Assembly (NCBI GenBank): GCA_022340805.1 | Contig: JAJDNF010000033.1 | Location: forward strand, 88,308-152,307 | Source: Chromatiaceae bacterium | Lineage (GTDB): Bacteria > Pseudomonadota > Gammaproteobacteria > Chromatiales > Chromatiaceae | Reading direction: 5' to 3' | Length of the DNA stretch: 64,000 nucleotides | Shown: positions 1 through 9,666 of the stretch, one piece after another | Numbering within the stretch: position 1 is the first letter of the stretch | Layout: each line of letters begins with the position of its first letter | The notes under the pieces: model-generated | Databases searched by the model: none | Seen by the model: only the letters and a program-made list of their open reading frames with translations | Told to the model about the DNA's origin: nothing | Program-made: the position numbers and the translations under genes

Positions 1-1
1 G

Positions 2-736
2 ATGGAGAAGATGTCCGCGCCGGAGCTGCAGATCTACCAGGCGCGCCAGGTCTACGAAGAGTCGCTGCACACCTGGACCTACCAGCACTGCATCGAGACC
101 ATCGGCCTGAACCAGAGCGAGATCTACAACCGCTACCGCGTCGTGCCGGAGATCAACGGCAAGATCCAGATCGCCAATCGCCGCCTCAACTCGATCCTGC
201 GCGCCGATATCGATCTGCGCGATCGCGATGAATTGCAGAACTTCCTGATGGCCTACATCTTCTTCGCAGGTATCTTCGAAGGCTGCTGGTTCTACAATGG
301 ATTCAGTCCGATCTTCGCGCTGCAACGCCGCGGCCTGATGAAAGGTACCGCGGAGCAGTTTCAATACATCATGCGCGACGAGGTGTTGCACGCCTCATTC
401 GGCATCCGCGTCGCCAAGCAGATCATGCTGGAAGAGAACATCCGCCCCGACCCAAAGGCGATGAGCGAGATGTGGGCCGAATGTGAGGCCGCGGAACAGG
501 CCTATGCGGGCTATATCCTGCGCGACCCGATCCTCGGCTACAGCAAAGAAGACCACGTCGGTCAGTATCGCTTCATCGCCAACCGGCGGGCACGCAGCCT
601 CGGCTTCGATGAACCCTACCCGGGTGCCGAGCCGACGCTGGCCTGGCTCGACGAGCAAGCCAATCTGCGCAAAGAGAAAAACTTTTTCGAGACCCGCGTA
701 ACCGAATACCAGGCCGGCGGGCTCAGATGGGAATAA
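2..736 (+). CDS. nrdB: Ribonucleotide reductase class I beta subunit, copy 1 (5' truncated by window edge)
   Basis: R2 (beta) subunit of class I ribonucleotide reductase. It houses the metal centre and radical that start reduction of ribonucleotides to deoxyribonucleotides in the cytoplasm. Visible motifs are YEESLHTWTY (metal-ligand Glu and His, with a Tyr at the radical position), FEGCWFY, RDEVLH (second Glu/His ligand pair) and the C-terminal block [14 protein letters not shown] ending in RWE, which resembles chlamydial-type R2 proteins. Roughly 100 N-terminal residues, including the first carboxylate ligand, lie left of the window, so the ATG at position 2 is probably internal. A second, longer R2 gene follows after about 215 bp. 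Subclass cannot be settled without the missing end. Confidence 0.9.
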   Translation: MEKMSAPELQIYQARQVYEESLHTWTYQHCIETIGLNQSEIYNRYRVVPEINGKIQIANRRLNSILRADIDLRDRDELQNFLMAYIFFAGIFEGCWFYNGFSPIFALQRRGLMKGTAEQFQYIMRDEVLHASFGIRVAKQIMLEENIRPDPKAMSEMWAECEAAEQAYAGYILRDPILGYSKEDHVGQYRFIANRRARSLGFDEPYPGAEPTLAWLDEQANLRKEKNFFETRVTEYQAGGLRWE

Positions 737-951
737 TGCCGACGACTCTGGCATAACAGGTCAATGCTGGAGGGGCCGCAAGAACTCTCGCCCGACATTT
801 TCTTAATGTCAGACGCCACCACCAAAGGGGGATTGAGGTCACTCCGGCACCAACAAGAAGGCAGCGCGACGGCACGCAAACCGGATGCAGCTGCGACACT
901 CGCCCAACAGGCGACCATATCCACCATTTCGAGCAGACAAAGGGGGTAATG

Positions 952-2262
952 ATGCTTAACTGGGACGATCCCTTGCAGCCCAGCAGGGATACCGCCACGG
1001 CGCGAGGCAGCAGGCCAGCAGGTATCGCGCGCGGTGGCGACTCGCTGCGCCTAGCACAGGCAAAGGCTGCCGGGCGTCATCCGCATGCCGGCGACGGTCT
1101 GGTCGACACCGGCCTGCTCATGGCAACAGCCGGCGCCGCGCCAAGCGTCGACCCCGATCCACACCATATCGTGGAACCGCTCGCCGACTACCAGGCCTCG
1201 GCCGAGTCGGGCGCAACCGGGCTCGAATCCCTCGAGATGGGTGCGGGCCGCATCCGCGTCGACGATAAAAGGATCATCAACTGCCACGCCGACCTCAACC
1301 AGCTCGTGCCATTCAAGTACGAGTGGGCATGGCAGAAGTACCTCGATGGCTGCGCCAACCACTGGATGCCGCAAGAGGTCAATATGAACGCCGACATCCA
1401 ATTATGGCGCGACCCGAACGGTTTGACCGATGACGAGCGCACCATCATCAAGCGCAACCTGGGATTTTTCTCGACCGCCGACTCGCTGGTTGCGAACAAC
1501 CTGGTACTCGCAGTCTACCGCCACATCACCAACCCGGAATGCCGCCAGTACCTGCTGCGCCAGGCGTTCGAGGAGGCATTGCACACCCACGCCTACCAGT
1601 ACGTGATCGAGTCGCTCGGCCTCGACGAGGGCGAGGTGTTCAACATGTACCGCGAAGTGCCGGCGGTCGCACGCAAGGCCGAATGGGCCCTGCCCTTCAC
1701 CCGGCACCTGGCCGACCCGAACTTCCACACCGGCACGACCGAGAACGACCAGCAGCTGCTGCGCGAACTGGTGGCCTTCTATGTGATATTCGAGGGCATC
1801 TTCTTCTACGTCGGCTTCACCCAGATCCTGAGCATGGGCCGACGCAACAAGATGACCGGCACGGCCGAGCAGTTCCAGTACATCCTGCGCGATGAATCGA
1901 TGCACATGAACTTCGGTATCGACGTGATCAACCAGATAAAGCTCGAGAACCCGCAGCTGTGGACCGACGCATTCAAGGCCGAGATCGTACAGATGATCCG
2001 TGACGCCATCGCCCTCGAGACCCAGTATGCCTACGACACCATGCCGCGCGGCATTCTCGGCCTTAACGCCCCGATGTTCGAGGAGTACCTGCAGTTCATT
2101 GCCAACCGGCGCTGTGCACAGATCGGCCTGCCGGAACAGTATCCAGGCGCGACCAACCCCTTTCCGTGGATGTCAGAAGTACTGGACCTCAAGAAGGAGA
2201 AAAATTTCTTCGAGACCCGGGTCACCGAATACCAGACTGGCGGTGCCCTGAACTGGGATTGA
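952..2262 (+). CDS. nrdB: Ribonucleotide reductase class I beta subunit, copy 2
   Basis: Second R2 subunit, 436 residues. The first ~100 residues are a low-complexity extension. The core then resembles chlamydial-type R2: D177 in FSTADSL, E208 and H211 in FEEALH, Y215 at the radical position, FEGIFFY, RDESMH, and the C-terminal block [14 protein letters not shown] ending in LNWD. Chlamydial class Ic has Glu and Phe where this protein has D177 and Y215, so a Tyr-radical enzyme is expected. Two ATGs are adjacent (949 and 952). I prefer 952 because AGGGGG at 941-946 is then about 5 bases away and the protein begins MLNWDDPL, a common start in this family. A strong terminator follows. No alpha subunit (nrdA) is in the window. 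Confidence 0.93.
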   Translation: MLNWDDPLQPSRDTATARGSRPAGIARGGDSLRLAQAKAAGRHPHAGDGLVDTGLLMATAGAAPSVDPDPHHIVEPLADYQASAESGATGLESLEMGAGRIRVDDKRIINCHADLNQLVPFKYEWAWQKYLDGCANHWMPQEVNMNADIQLWRDPNGLTDDERTIIKRNLGFFSTADSLVANNLVLAVYRHITNPECRQYLLRQAFEEALHTHAYQYVIESLGLDEGEVFNMYREVPAVARKAEWALPFTRHLADPNFHTGTTENDQQLLRELVAFYVIFEGIFFYVGFTQILSMGRRNKMTGTAEQFQYILRDESMHMNFGIDVINQIKLENPQLWTDAFKAEIVQMIRDAIALETQYAYDTMPRGILGLNAPMFEEYLQFIANRRCAQIGLPEQYPGATNPFPWMSEVLDLKKEKNFFETRVTEYQTGGALNWD

Positions 2263-2298
2263 TCCCAGACGTACCGATGTTCCTCCTGTGATGTAATT

Positions 2299-2336
2299 GG
2301 GGCCGGCGGCAATGTGAAAGCCCGGCCCCTTTTTTT
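2299..2336 (+). terminator. Rho-independent terminator after nrdB
   Basis: An 8-bp GC stem, GGGGCCGG (2299-2306) with CCGGCCCC (2322-2329), is followed by seven T residues. It ends the nrdB transcript. Confidence 0.85.
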
Positions 2337-2743
2337 GCGCGCCGGCCCTGTGCCGGCATCCTGACGAAATGCGTAGCGGCCCGGCGACCCGAACCGCCAC
2401 GACCACATGGCCGGTTGTACTGCAGGGGATCCAAAGGTTCCGGAAACCCTGTCGACATCAGTTGTTTAGCGTTGATTGTTGCAGCAGTGCCATAGGTACG
2501 GAAACACAACATATAGTGTTTTATCGCATTTGAAGCACAATTTATTGTGAATACATCGAAAATTCGGCTATCATTCTTCATGTTGGTTCAGATGTACGGC
2601 TGGGCTGAAACGGCCACAGCTGCGCTCTGGCGACTGGGGAAAGACCCTAGACAGTCACGCCGGGCCGGCTAGGCAGGTCCGCCGCTACGCAATACTGCCG
2701 CTGCCACAAGGCAAGCCGCACGGTCAGCAACAGGAGGTCAGGG

Positions 2744-2953
2744 ATGCGTTGTCGTCATTGTCGGAGCGAGATGCAGCAGACGGACAGTGTGGCCGAGGGT
2801 GGTGCACGCCAGGTCTGGTATCAGTGCCCGCTGTGCGCGTCCAGTCAGACCGTATCGCAACCCTACGAAGCACGCCTGCGCCGCATGGGTGATCTGCAGC
2901 GCTGCAGCAGCGACTGGCCACACGGTGCCACCAGGTACCGCGGGCCCTATTGA
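2744..2953 (+). CDS. Small zinc-ribbon protein, unknown function
   Basis: A 69-residue protein with two Cys pairs: CRHC at residues 3-6 (CxxC) and CPLC about 22 residues later. This spacing suggests a single zinc ribbon. A perfect AGGAGG (2732-2737) sits 6 bases before the ATG, strong evidence for translation. It stands alone between two terminators (2299-2336 and 3044-3069). I do not recognise the family. It could bind nucleic acid or protein. Confidence 0.6.
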   Translation: MRCRHCRSEMQQTDSVAEGGARQVWYQCPLCASSQTVSQPYEARLRRMGDLQRCSSDWPHGATRYRGPY

Positions 2954-3043
2954 AACGAACTCCAACGACTTCTCCAGCAGAAGGCATAGGCATCGGGAAA
3001 TAAGCGGCAGGGATGGCCGCAATAAGAAAAGCTGCACCATTCG

Positions 3044-3069
3044 GCCACCCTCAAAAGGGGTGGCTTTTT
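3044..3069 (+). terminator. Rho-independent terminator
   Basis: Stem GCCACCC (3044-3050) and GGGTGGC (3058-3064), short A-rich loop, then five T residues. It probably ends the small zinc-ribbon transcript. The rest of the 2954-3269 gap shows no gene. Confidence 0.75.
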
Positions 3070-3269
3070 CCTGCGCGCCCGGTCTACCGAGCCCGCTTGC
3101 CCCGCATTGCACCAGCCGGATGACCCGGCCGACGTTTAAGCTGGCCGATTTGCGTGCCATTCGAACCGGATCAACCGCTTTCATCTCCACCGTCAGGCGT
3201 TACACTTCCGGTCCACGCGGTCGATACCGACTGAATAACAAGGTCCATGGCCCCGGAATCCGCCTTGAG

Positions 3270-5546
3270 ATGAGCGCAGTACACCCCAAAACGCCATTAA
3301 CTGACGAACCCGCGATCCACACCGCGCATCTTGAACAGCTTTTCCGCTTGCAGCGCGACGCGCTGGAAATGATTGCGCTCGGTCGCGCTACGGACGAGAT
3401 CCTCGATCAGCTGTGTCGACTGAGCGAGGAACTGCTGCCCAACTCGGTGGCATCGATCATGCTGCTGGACCCCACGCGTAACCAACTGCACGTGCGTTCC
3501 GCGCCCAGCATCCCTAGCGCTGCAGTGGCGGTGCTGAACGGCCTGCAACCCGGCCCAAATGCCGGATCCTGCGGCACCGCGGTGTTTCGCAACGAGCCGG
3601 TCTTTATCGACAATGTCCTGACCGATAAACGCTGGTCGGGCATGCTCGATATCGCCCAACAGTTCATGCTGCAGGCCTGCTGGTCCATGCCGATCAAGGC
3701 ATCCGAAGGTATCGTGATCGGCTCGTTTGCGCTGACCAGTTTCGAGCGCAGGTCTCCGGATCCGTTCCACAGGCGCCTGCTGGACACCGCGAGTTATCTC
3801 GCCGGGATCGTGCTCGAACGCGAGGTCCAGGCACAGCGACTGCGCACCGCCGGCATCGCCTTCGAACACATGCGCGAAGGCGTGATGGTGACCGACGCGG
3901 CTTGCAAGATTGTCCAGGTGAACCAGGGCTTCGAGCGTATTACCGGCTACAGCGCGACTGAAGCCATCGGCCAGACGCCCCGGCTGTTGAACTCGGGTCG
4001 ACAGGACTCTGCGTTCTACCGCGACTTCTATCGGGCGCTCGACAAGCAAGGGGAATGGTGTGGCGAAATCTGGAACCGTCGCAAGAACGGTGACATCTAC
4101 CCGCAGTGGCTGTCGGTCAAGCGTGTCAACGATCACAACGGCGTACTTTCGAGCTACGTCTCGGTGTTCGCCGATATCACCGAGACCAAGGACTCGGAAC
4201 ACAAACTCTGGCAATTGGCGCATCACGATGCGCTGAGCAATCTGCCCAATCGGCTGCTGCTGAACGCCCGACTGGAGCACGCCATGCAGCGGGCGCATAG
4301 GACCTCGGGAGGCCTCGCCCTGCTGTTCATCGACCTGGATCGCTTCAAGAACATCAACGACTCGCTCGGACACCAGGTTGGCGACGAACTGCTGTGCAAG
4401 ATTGCCGCGCGTCTGCGGGCCGCCGTACACGAGGACGACACCGTCGCCAGACTCGGTGGCGACGAGTTCGTGGTTTTGCTCGACGATGTAGCCGAACCCA
4501 ACGACGCACGCCGCATCGCCGAACGCATCATCGAACGAATTTCCGAGCCGGTCAGCATAAGCGGCCGCTCGCTGGTCACCACCGCGAGCCTCGGCATAAG
4601 CCTGTACCCGGGCGATGCCCAGGACCCGAACACGCTGCTCAAACACGCCGATGCCGCGATGTACCGGGCCAAGACCCAGGGCCGTAACCGGATCGCCTAT
4701 TACGCGCCCGAGCTGACCGATGAAATCCGGCAGCGACTGGAATTGGAACACGATCTTCGCCTAGGCATCGCCAGGCAGGAATTCAGCCTGCATTACCAGC
4801 CGCAGTTTTCGACTGGCGACGGCCGGCTGATCGCTGTCGAGGCGCTGCTGCGCTGGAATCACCCCGAGCGAGGAATGGTTCCGCCGGCCACCTTCATCTC
4901 GATTGCCGAGGAGACCGGACTGATCAGAGAACTCGGTTGCTGGGTGACCGAAACCGCGTGCAGACAAGGCCGGGAGTGGCTGGACAAGGGCCTGCCTCCG
5001 TTCACCATCGCGGTCAACCTGTCACCCTATCAGCTGCGTGGCGACTGCGCTGCGTACCTGCGGACAATATTCGAGCGTACCGGGTTTCCGCCGGAATGGT
5101 TCGAATTCGAGGTCACCGAGACACTGCTGGTTGAAGACGGCGGCCACGCGCTGCGCCAACTCGCCGAGATGCGCAGACAACTCGGCATGCACATCGCCAT
5201 GGACGATTTCGGCACCGGCCATTCATCGCTCAGCCAACTCAAGCTGCTGCCAATCGGCAAACTGAAGATCGACCGATCTTTCGTGATGGGCCTGCCGGAC
5301 AGCAGCGATGACACTGCGATCGTCAAGGCGATCATCCTGATGGCCCACACGCTTGGTCTGCAGGTCGTCGCCGAGGGCGTCGAGACCATGGCCCAGTGGC
5401 AGTTACTCTGCGACGCCGGCTGCGACCATGTGCAGGGCTTCCTGTTCGGTCGCCCGATGCCGGCTGAGGACCTGAGCGACCTCCTCGATAGAGGCCAGAT
5501 CGACATCACCGCCCGTATCTACGAAGACCCGGGTCCCCGACCGTGA
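3270..5546 (+). CDS. GAF-PAS-GGDEF-EAL signalling protein
   Basis: A 758-residue soluble protein predicted to make and/or break cyclic di-GMP. Domains in order: GAF (about 40-180), PAS (about 195-310), GGDEF (about 320-480) and EAL (about 500-745). The diguanylate cyclase signature is intact as RLGGDEF (GGDEF at 396-400). The phosphodiesterase signature EALLRW is at 524-529 and DDFGTGHSS follows, so both halves look catalytic. The usual RxxD inhibitory site just before GGDEF reads HEDD and seems lost. No membrane segment is seen. The frame is open much further upstream. I chose ATG 3270 because homology to the GAF region begins soon after it, but the ribosome site there is weak. The stop overlaps the next gene's GTG. 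Confidence 0.88.
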   Translation: MSAVHPKTPLTDEPAIHTAHLEQLFRLQRDALEMIALGRATDEILDQLCRLSEELLPNSVASIMLLDPTRNQLHVRSAPSIPSAAVAVLNGLQPGPNAGSCGTAVFRNEPVFIDNVLTDKRWSGMLDIAQQFMLQACWSMPIKASEGIVIGSFALTSFERRSPDPFHRRLLDTASYLAGIVLEREVQAQRLRTAGIAFEHMREGVMVTDAACKIVQVNQGFERITGYSATEAIGQTPRLLNSGRQDSAFYRDFYRALDKQGEWCGEIWNRRKNGDIYPQWLSVKRVNDHNGVLSSYVSVFADITETKDSEHKLWQLAHHDALSNLPNRLLLNARLEHAMQRAHRTSGGLALLFIDLDRFKNINDSLGHQVGDELLCKIAARLRAAVHEDDTVARLGGDEFVVLLDDVAEPNDARRIAERIIERISEPVSISGRSLVTTASLGISLYPGDAQDPNTLLKHADAAMYRAKTQGRNRIAYYAPELTDEIRQRLELEHDLRLGIARQEFSLHYQPQFSTGDGRLIAVEALLRWNHPERGMVPPATFISIAEETGLIRELGCWVTETACRQGREWLDKGLPPFTIAVNLSPYQLRGDCAAYLRTIFERTGFPPEWFEFEVTETLLVEDGGHALRQLAEMRRQLGMHIAMDDFGTGHSSLSQLKLLPIGKLKIDRSFVMGLPDSSDDTAIVKAIILMAHTLGLQVVAEGVETMAQWQLLCDAGCDHVQGFLFGRPMPAEDLSDLLDRGQIDITARIYEDPGPRP

Positions 5547-5851
5547 GAGGTAAGCTGATCCACGCCGGTGCGCTCGGCCTGGCGATGCTGCTGCTGATCT
5601 TGGTAGAGACCGCGCTGGCCAACAAATTCGAGACCATTGGCGGTGGATTTTCCGGCTCCTCGGGCAGCAAACGTGAATGGCTGCACAAGTTCTTCCTGGT
5701 GGGCGGCAGCATCAGCCTGATCGCGGCTGTCTTGTCGATGATCGTCCCGCACAGCAATCCACTGCTGCTGAACTTCAACACCTGGAAGCAATCGGCCATC
5801 GTGCTGTTCATTCTGGCCGCCGCGTTCTTCCTGGGTGCCGTGCTCGTATAG
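5543..5851 (+). CDS. Small membrane protein, unknown
   Basis: A 102-residue hydrophobic protein with three likely membrane segments (about 5-25, 50-70 and 83-101). The GTG start overlaps the stop of the preceding GGDEF-EAL gene by 4 bases (GTGA), so translational coupling is likely. Family not recognised. Confidence 0.6.
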   Translation: MRGKLIHAGALGLAMLLLILVETALANKFETIGGGFSGSSGSKREWLHKFFLVGGSISLIAAVLSMIVPHSNPLLLNFNTWKQSAIVLFILAAAFFLGAVLV

Positions 5852-6047
5852 CTTTTCACCGGGTTCGCCGACACGGGCCGAATGCGTCGCCCAGCCGATT
5901 CTTCGATCCGCAGCCCTTTTGCCGCACCCATGCCGGTCGCCCGACATGCCCCAAACCCCCAGAAAACACAACATAGATTCGCCGCATGCGCACCGGTAAA
6001 GTACCGCCTCAGGCCATCATGCCGCAGCTTCCAACAGCGGGGACCGC

Positions 6048-6605
6048 ATGCAGATTGAACAGATTCAGTCCCACTTCGCCGGGATCATCGAGGGCTTGGG
6101 AGAAGATCTTCAGCGCGAAGGCCTGATCAAGACACCCGAACGGGCGGCCAAAGCGATGGCCTACCTGTGTCGCGGCTACAACCAGGATCTGAACTCGGTC
6201 GTCAATGACGCGGTTTTCAGCACCCACAACGACGACATGGTGATCGTCAAGGATATCGAGCTGTACTCCCTGTGCGAGCATCACGTGCTGCCGTTCATCG
6301 GCCGCGCCCATGTAGCCTACCTGCCGCGTGGCAAGGTGATTGGCCTTTCGAAGATTGCACGCATCGTCGACATGTATGCGCGCCGGCTGCAGATCCAGGA
6401 AAACCTCACCGTGCAGATTGCCAACGCGATCAGCGAGGTCATTCAACCCGCCGGCGTGGCCGTGACCATCGAGGCCGAACACCTGTGCATGAAGATGCGC
6501 GGCGTGGAAAAGCAGAACTCGACCATGAAGACCTCGGTTATGCTGGGCACCTTCCGGGAATCCCAGGCGACCCGGATGGAGTATCTCCAGCTGATCGCCG
6601 ATTGA
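6048..6605 (+). CDS. folE: GTP cyclohydrolase I
   Basis: Converts GTP to 7,8-dihydroneopterin triphosphate, the first step of folate/pterin synthesis. It is a zinc enzyme of homodecameric type. The 185-residue length is typical of the short form. Zinc ligands are visible: C76 and H79 in SLCEHH and C147 in HLCMKMRGV. The substrate-site block [15 protein letters not shown] is intact. GGGGA lies upstream of the ATG at 6048. ppnP follows 46 bases later on the same strand. Confidence 0.96.
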   Translation: MQIEQIQSHFAGIIEGLGEDLQREGLIKTPERAAKAMAYLCRGYNQDLNSVVNDAVFSTHNDDMVIVKDIELYSLCEHHVLPFIGRAHVAYLPRGKVIGLSKIARIVDMYARRLQIQENLTVQIANAISEVIQPAGVAVTIEAEHLCMKMRGVEKQNSTMKTSVMLGTFRESQATRMEYLQLIAD

Positions 6606-6651
6606 TCGGCGACGATCCTGCCGCCACCCCCGACACCCTCAAGAGCCAGAC

Positions 6652-6963
6652 ATGGACCCAATCAAGAACGTCTCAATATTCCCGAATGCCAACGTGTACT
6701 TCGATGGCAAATGCATCAGCCACACGATCGAGGCCGCGGACGGCACGCGCAAATCGGTCGGCGTTATCCTGCCATCAACGCTGAATTTTTCCACCGCCGC
6801 ACCCGAGGTGATGCAGATCGTCGCCGGGGAGTGCCGGGTGCGTCTGGCCGGTGACGACAACTGGCAGGAGTACGCGGGCGGCGAACGGTTCGCCGTCCCG
6901 GGCGACAGCAGCTTCGATATCGAGGTCCGTGACACGCTGCACTACATCTGCCATTTCGGTTGA
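6652..6963 (+). CDS. ppnP: Pyrimidine/purine nucleoside phosphorylase PpnP
   Basis: A 103-residue single-domain cupin-like protein of the YaiE/PpnP (DUF1255) family, which phosphorolyses a broad range of nucleosides. Family features are the N-terminal block [16 protein letters not shown], the central [10 protein letters not shown], and [11 protein letters not shown] near the C terminus. Length matches the family. It sits between folE and a SprT-like gene, all on the plus strand. Confidence 0.92.
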   Translation: MDPIKNVSIFPNANVYFDGKCISHTIEAADGTRKSVGVILPSTLNFSTAAPEVMQIVAGECRVRLAGDDNWQEYAGGERFAVPGDSSFDIEVRDTLHYICHFG

Positions 6964-6992
6964 ATGGAGGGAACCGCGGGCAGCACAGTCGC

Positions 6993-7526
6993 ATGACGGT
7001 GGCCGACGAAGAGATCATTGAGCGGATTCATCGCCGGACGCTGCAGCTGCTGCAAACCGCGGTGCCGCTGTGCAGGTCGCATCGCGCCCCGCTTCCCGAC
7101 CCGCTGCTCAAGTTCGACCTGCGTGGCCAGGCCGCGGGCCAGGCTGTCTGGCGACGCATCGGCAGACCGGTTCTGCGTTTCAACCTGGATATTGCACGCC
7201 GCCACCCGACCGACTTCGTGGAGCGGACCGTTACCCATGAGGTCGCTCACCTGCTCACCGCTGCCTGCCATGGCCGCACACGACCGCACGGCGCGGAATG
7301 GCGGGCGGTGATGGCGCATCTCGGGGTGCCCGACCCGAGCCGTTGCCATGACTATTCGCTCGACGAGGCCAAGGTCCGGCGTCAGCGCCGCTGGGCCTAT
7401 GTCTGCGCCTGCTCGCGGCATTTGCTGAGCACGACGCTGCACAAGCGCATTCTCACGAACCAGGCGCGATACCATTGCCGCCGCTGTGGGGCGCGCTTGC
7501 ATCAGCCGCCGCCGGACAGCGATTGA
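6993..7526 (+). CDS. SprT-like zinc metalloprotein
   Basis: A 177-residue SprT-family protein. The metalloprotease motif HEVAH is at residues 82-86. A C-terminal zinc-ribbon-like region follows, with a CxC (VCACS) and CRRC. Family relatives include SprT and eukaryotic Spartan, which cut DNA-crosslinked proteins. The bacterial role is poorly defined. I chose ATG 6993. The frame is also open back to a TTG at 6960, and the GGAGGG at 6966 is not well placed for either start. Confidence 0.8.
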   Translation: MTVADEEIIERIHRRTLQLLQTAVPLCRSHRAPLPDPLLKFDLRGQAAGQAVWRRIGRPVLRFNLDIARRHPTDFVERTVTHEVAHLLTAACHGRTRPHGAEWRAVMAHLGVPDPSRCHDYSLDEAKVRRQRRWAYVCACSRHLLSTTLHKRILTNQARYHCRRCGARLHQPPPDSD

Positions 7527-7629
7527 GGGGCGAAATACTGTATGGCCCCGATTCCCAGGGATCACGCGCTTGCGCCGCCTGCGTCAGCCGATAAGCTAAC
7601 GACTGCAAACGCCACGCGGACAAGCACCC

Positions 7630-8226
7630 ATGAGTGAAAAATTTCCAGAACTGAGCTTTCACAGCATGCCGATCGGCGCCGGCTACGCCCGTCCCGAACA
7701 GGATTTCCCGGGTGGACTGACGCCCAACAGCCCGGCGCTGGCGGCGATGACGGACCTGCGCAGGACCACCGCACTGACCGTCGAACGCAGCAATACCCTG
7801 GCCGCCACGCGGGAGCGCATGAAGAAACTTGGCGTCCGGATGCTGCTGGTGACCGGTGCCACCGGCGCGGTCATGGGCGTGATCACTGTGACCGACCTGG
7901 ACAGCGGCCGCCCCGAAAAGATCGCAGCCAAGACCGGCGAGCAGGCAGATGAACTCCTTGTCCAGGACATCATGACGCTGCGCGGACGCATCGAGGTGCT
8001 GCACCTGCAGGACATCGCCAATGCCAGCGTGGGCCAAGTTCTCAACAGTCTGCGCAGGGCCGGACGCCGACATGCGCTGGTGCTGGATAGTGGTGGCGCC
8101 GCCGAGGCACAGCAGATCTGCGGCATATTCTCGCTGACCCGACTGTGCGGCCAGATCGGCCTCGACATCCAGCCGGGCGAGCCGATCGAGAATATACAGC
8201 GGGCGCTGACCGGGGTGCTCGACTAG
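7630..8226 (+). CDS. CBS-domain protein
   Basis: A 198-residue soluble protein with two CBS-like modules. The first covers about 45-115, with the strand VMGVITVTDLDS. The second covers about 110-180, with VQDIMTLRGRIEVL and ICGIFSLTRL. CBS pairs usually bind adenine nucleotides and regulate a partner. No catalytic domain is attached and the partner is unknown. The gene is single, followed by the 147-bp tandem repeat. Confidence 0.78.
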   Translation: MSEKFPELSFHSMPIGAGYARPEQDFPGGLTPNSPALAAMTDLRRTTALTVERSNTLAATRERMKKLGVRMLLVTGATGAVMGVITVTDLDSGRPEKIAAKTGEQADELLVQDIMTLRGRIEVLHLQDIANASVGQVLNSLRRAGRRHALVLDSGGAAEAQQICGIFSLTRLCGQIGLDIQPGEPIENIQRALTGVLD

Positions 8227-8250
8227 CGGTGGCCGGGCGCGGCGTGCTGC

Positions 8251-8575
8251 ATTGTATCCACCAGAATGAGGTGCATTACGGCTTGCGCCTAATGCACCCT
8301 ACGTTTGTGGACACCAACACCACCCAGCGGATACAGGCCCATGCAGTTACGTGACGGCAGGATCACGGTAGCGTGCAATGGCGCAGCCTATTGCACCGTA
8401 TCCGCCGGAATCGGGTAAATGATGGCTTGCGCCTACTGCATCACCCTACGTTTGTGGACACCAACACCACCCAGCGGATACAGGCCTACGAAGTTACGTG
8501 ACGGCAGGATCACGGTAGCGTGCAATGGTGCAGCCTATTGCACCATATCCGCCGGAATCGGGGGCACTACGGCTT
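8251..8575. repeat. Intergenic tandem repeat, 147-bp period, about 2.2 copies
   Basis: The block TTTGTGGACACCAACACC recurs at 8304 and 8451. The block around TATCCGCCGGAATCGGG recurs at about 8398 and 8545. Both pairs are exactly 147 bases apart. A partial third unit begins near 8251 (GTATCCACCAGAAT). Each unit contains a GC-rich segment like GGCTTGCGCCTA flanked by TGCA-rich sequence that could fold. It carries no convincing gene. Single diverged relatives occur elsewhere in the window, for example 23843-23890 in reverse orientation. Confidence 0.8.
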
Positions 8576-8618
8576 GCCACAGACGGGCCCAACCTACGCC
8601 GATTAGGTCAGCGCGCCA

Positions 8619-9392
8619 CTAGAAGCGTCGATCGAGCCAGGCGTTCACGCTGCTCAACAACTCGGTCTCTTCGCCATCGAAAAAATGGTCTGCTCCCTCC
8701 ACCCGCAGCTGCGTATAGTCGCCGCCCGCCTTGGCCGCCTGGCTGGCACGCTCCGGCGCACTCGCGACCACCTCAGGCAGGTCATCGCTGCCGTACAGGT
8801 CAAGTATCGGCTCTTTTAGCAGGGGCAACTGCGCCAGCGTGTCCATCGGACCACCGGGCAGTCCGCCCGACATGCCGATGGCCACGAAACCATCAACCGG
8901 TTGGTGGGCCTGGCTCAGATAGAACGCAGCCATTGTCGATCCCTGGCTGTGCGCGACCAACACGACCTTGCTGAATCCCTTGTCGCGCAGATAGTCGATG
9001 GCAGCGTTGATCCGCCCGGGCACCCAGTCGTAGATCCCCGCGTACTCCGCGTGTTCTGCCTCGTTGGCCAGCACCGGCATCTGGATCGACAGGGTGTGCC
9101 AACCGGACTGGGTCAGGCCGACGCGCAGCGGTTGCACCACGGTGGGCCAGTTCGGATGTACGCCGGTTCCATGCATCACGATCGCCGCCTTGCCCAAACC
9201 CGCGTCGCCACTCGCGGTCTCGAGGGCGAGGAACTCGGCACGGCCGTCGTTGAGGTAGATCGCCTCGCCATCGAGCAGCGAATCGACAATCTGCCCGGCC
9301 CAGCGTGCTTCCTTGTCAAGGTCGCTGGCCCGGGCCGGGATGGTCAGCGCCAAACCGGCAAGAAGAATTGCAACAAGTCGCAGGATACGCAT
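8619..9392 (-). CDS. Secreted alpha/beta-hydrolase-like protein, DUF3530 type
   Basis: A 257-residue protein with an N-terminal signal peptide (hydrophobic core LVAILLAGLALTI, cleavage likely after ARA near residue 22), so it should be exported. The fold is alpha/beta hydrolase, with the nucleophile elbow AHSQGS and a likely late His in ADHFF. Overall pattern matches DUF3530. The substrate is unknown. The start at 9392 is supported by GAGAAGG 3 bases upstream. The 9393-9666 gap holds no gene I can support. Confidence 0.75.
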   Translation of the reverse strand: MRILRLVAILLAGLALTIPARASDLDKEARWAGQIVDSLLDGEAIYLNDGRAEFLALETASGDAGLGKAAIVMHGTGVHPNWPTVVQPLRVGLTQSGWHTLSIQMPVLANEAEHAEYAGIYDWVPGRINAAIDYLRDKGFSKVVLVAHSQGSTMAAFYLSQAHQPVDGFVAIGMSGGLPGGPMDTLAQLPLLKEPILDLYGSDDLPEVVASAPERASQAAKAGGDYTQLRVEGADHFFDGEETELLSSVNAWLDRRF

Positions 9393-9666
9393 GACCTTCT
9401 CTCCCCTTTTGATGGTCGGACAGTTTAGCCGGGCCGCCGTCGACCGGGCCAGAGGAAACAAAAACGGCATTCCCGGGCCGTGCATCGCCTTTGCGGCGAC
9501 CGGCCTACCGGCTAAGATCCGCGTACGAGCAGACAGGCATCGAACAGCGCTCCGGCGCATTCGACTGGGTGGCACCCCTCGGCTCGACCGCGCCGGGGTG
9601 CAATTGCTCGGGTAAGTGCGATGGCACTTGATCCACAACCACCAGCGGAACCCTTGCTGAAACGAG

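Noticed and set aside
3297..4751. A 484-codon antisense frame in the GGDEF-EAL gene
   Set aside because: Mirror frame of a coding region. The plus strand has intact GAF, PAS and GGDEF motifs.
8525..8974. A plus-strand frame running from the tandem repeat into the DUF3530 gene
   Set aside because: It starts in a repeat and is antisense to a protein with a signal peptide and hydrolase motif.
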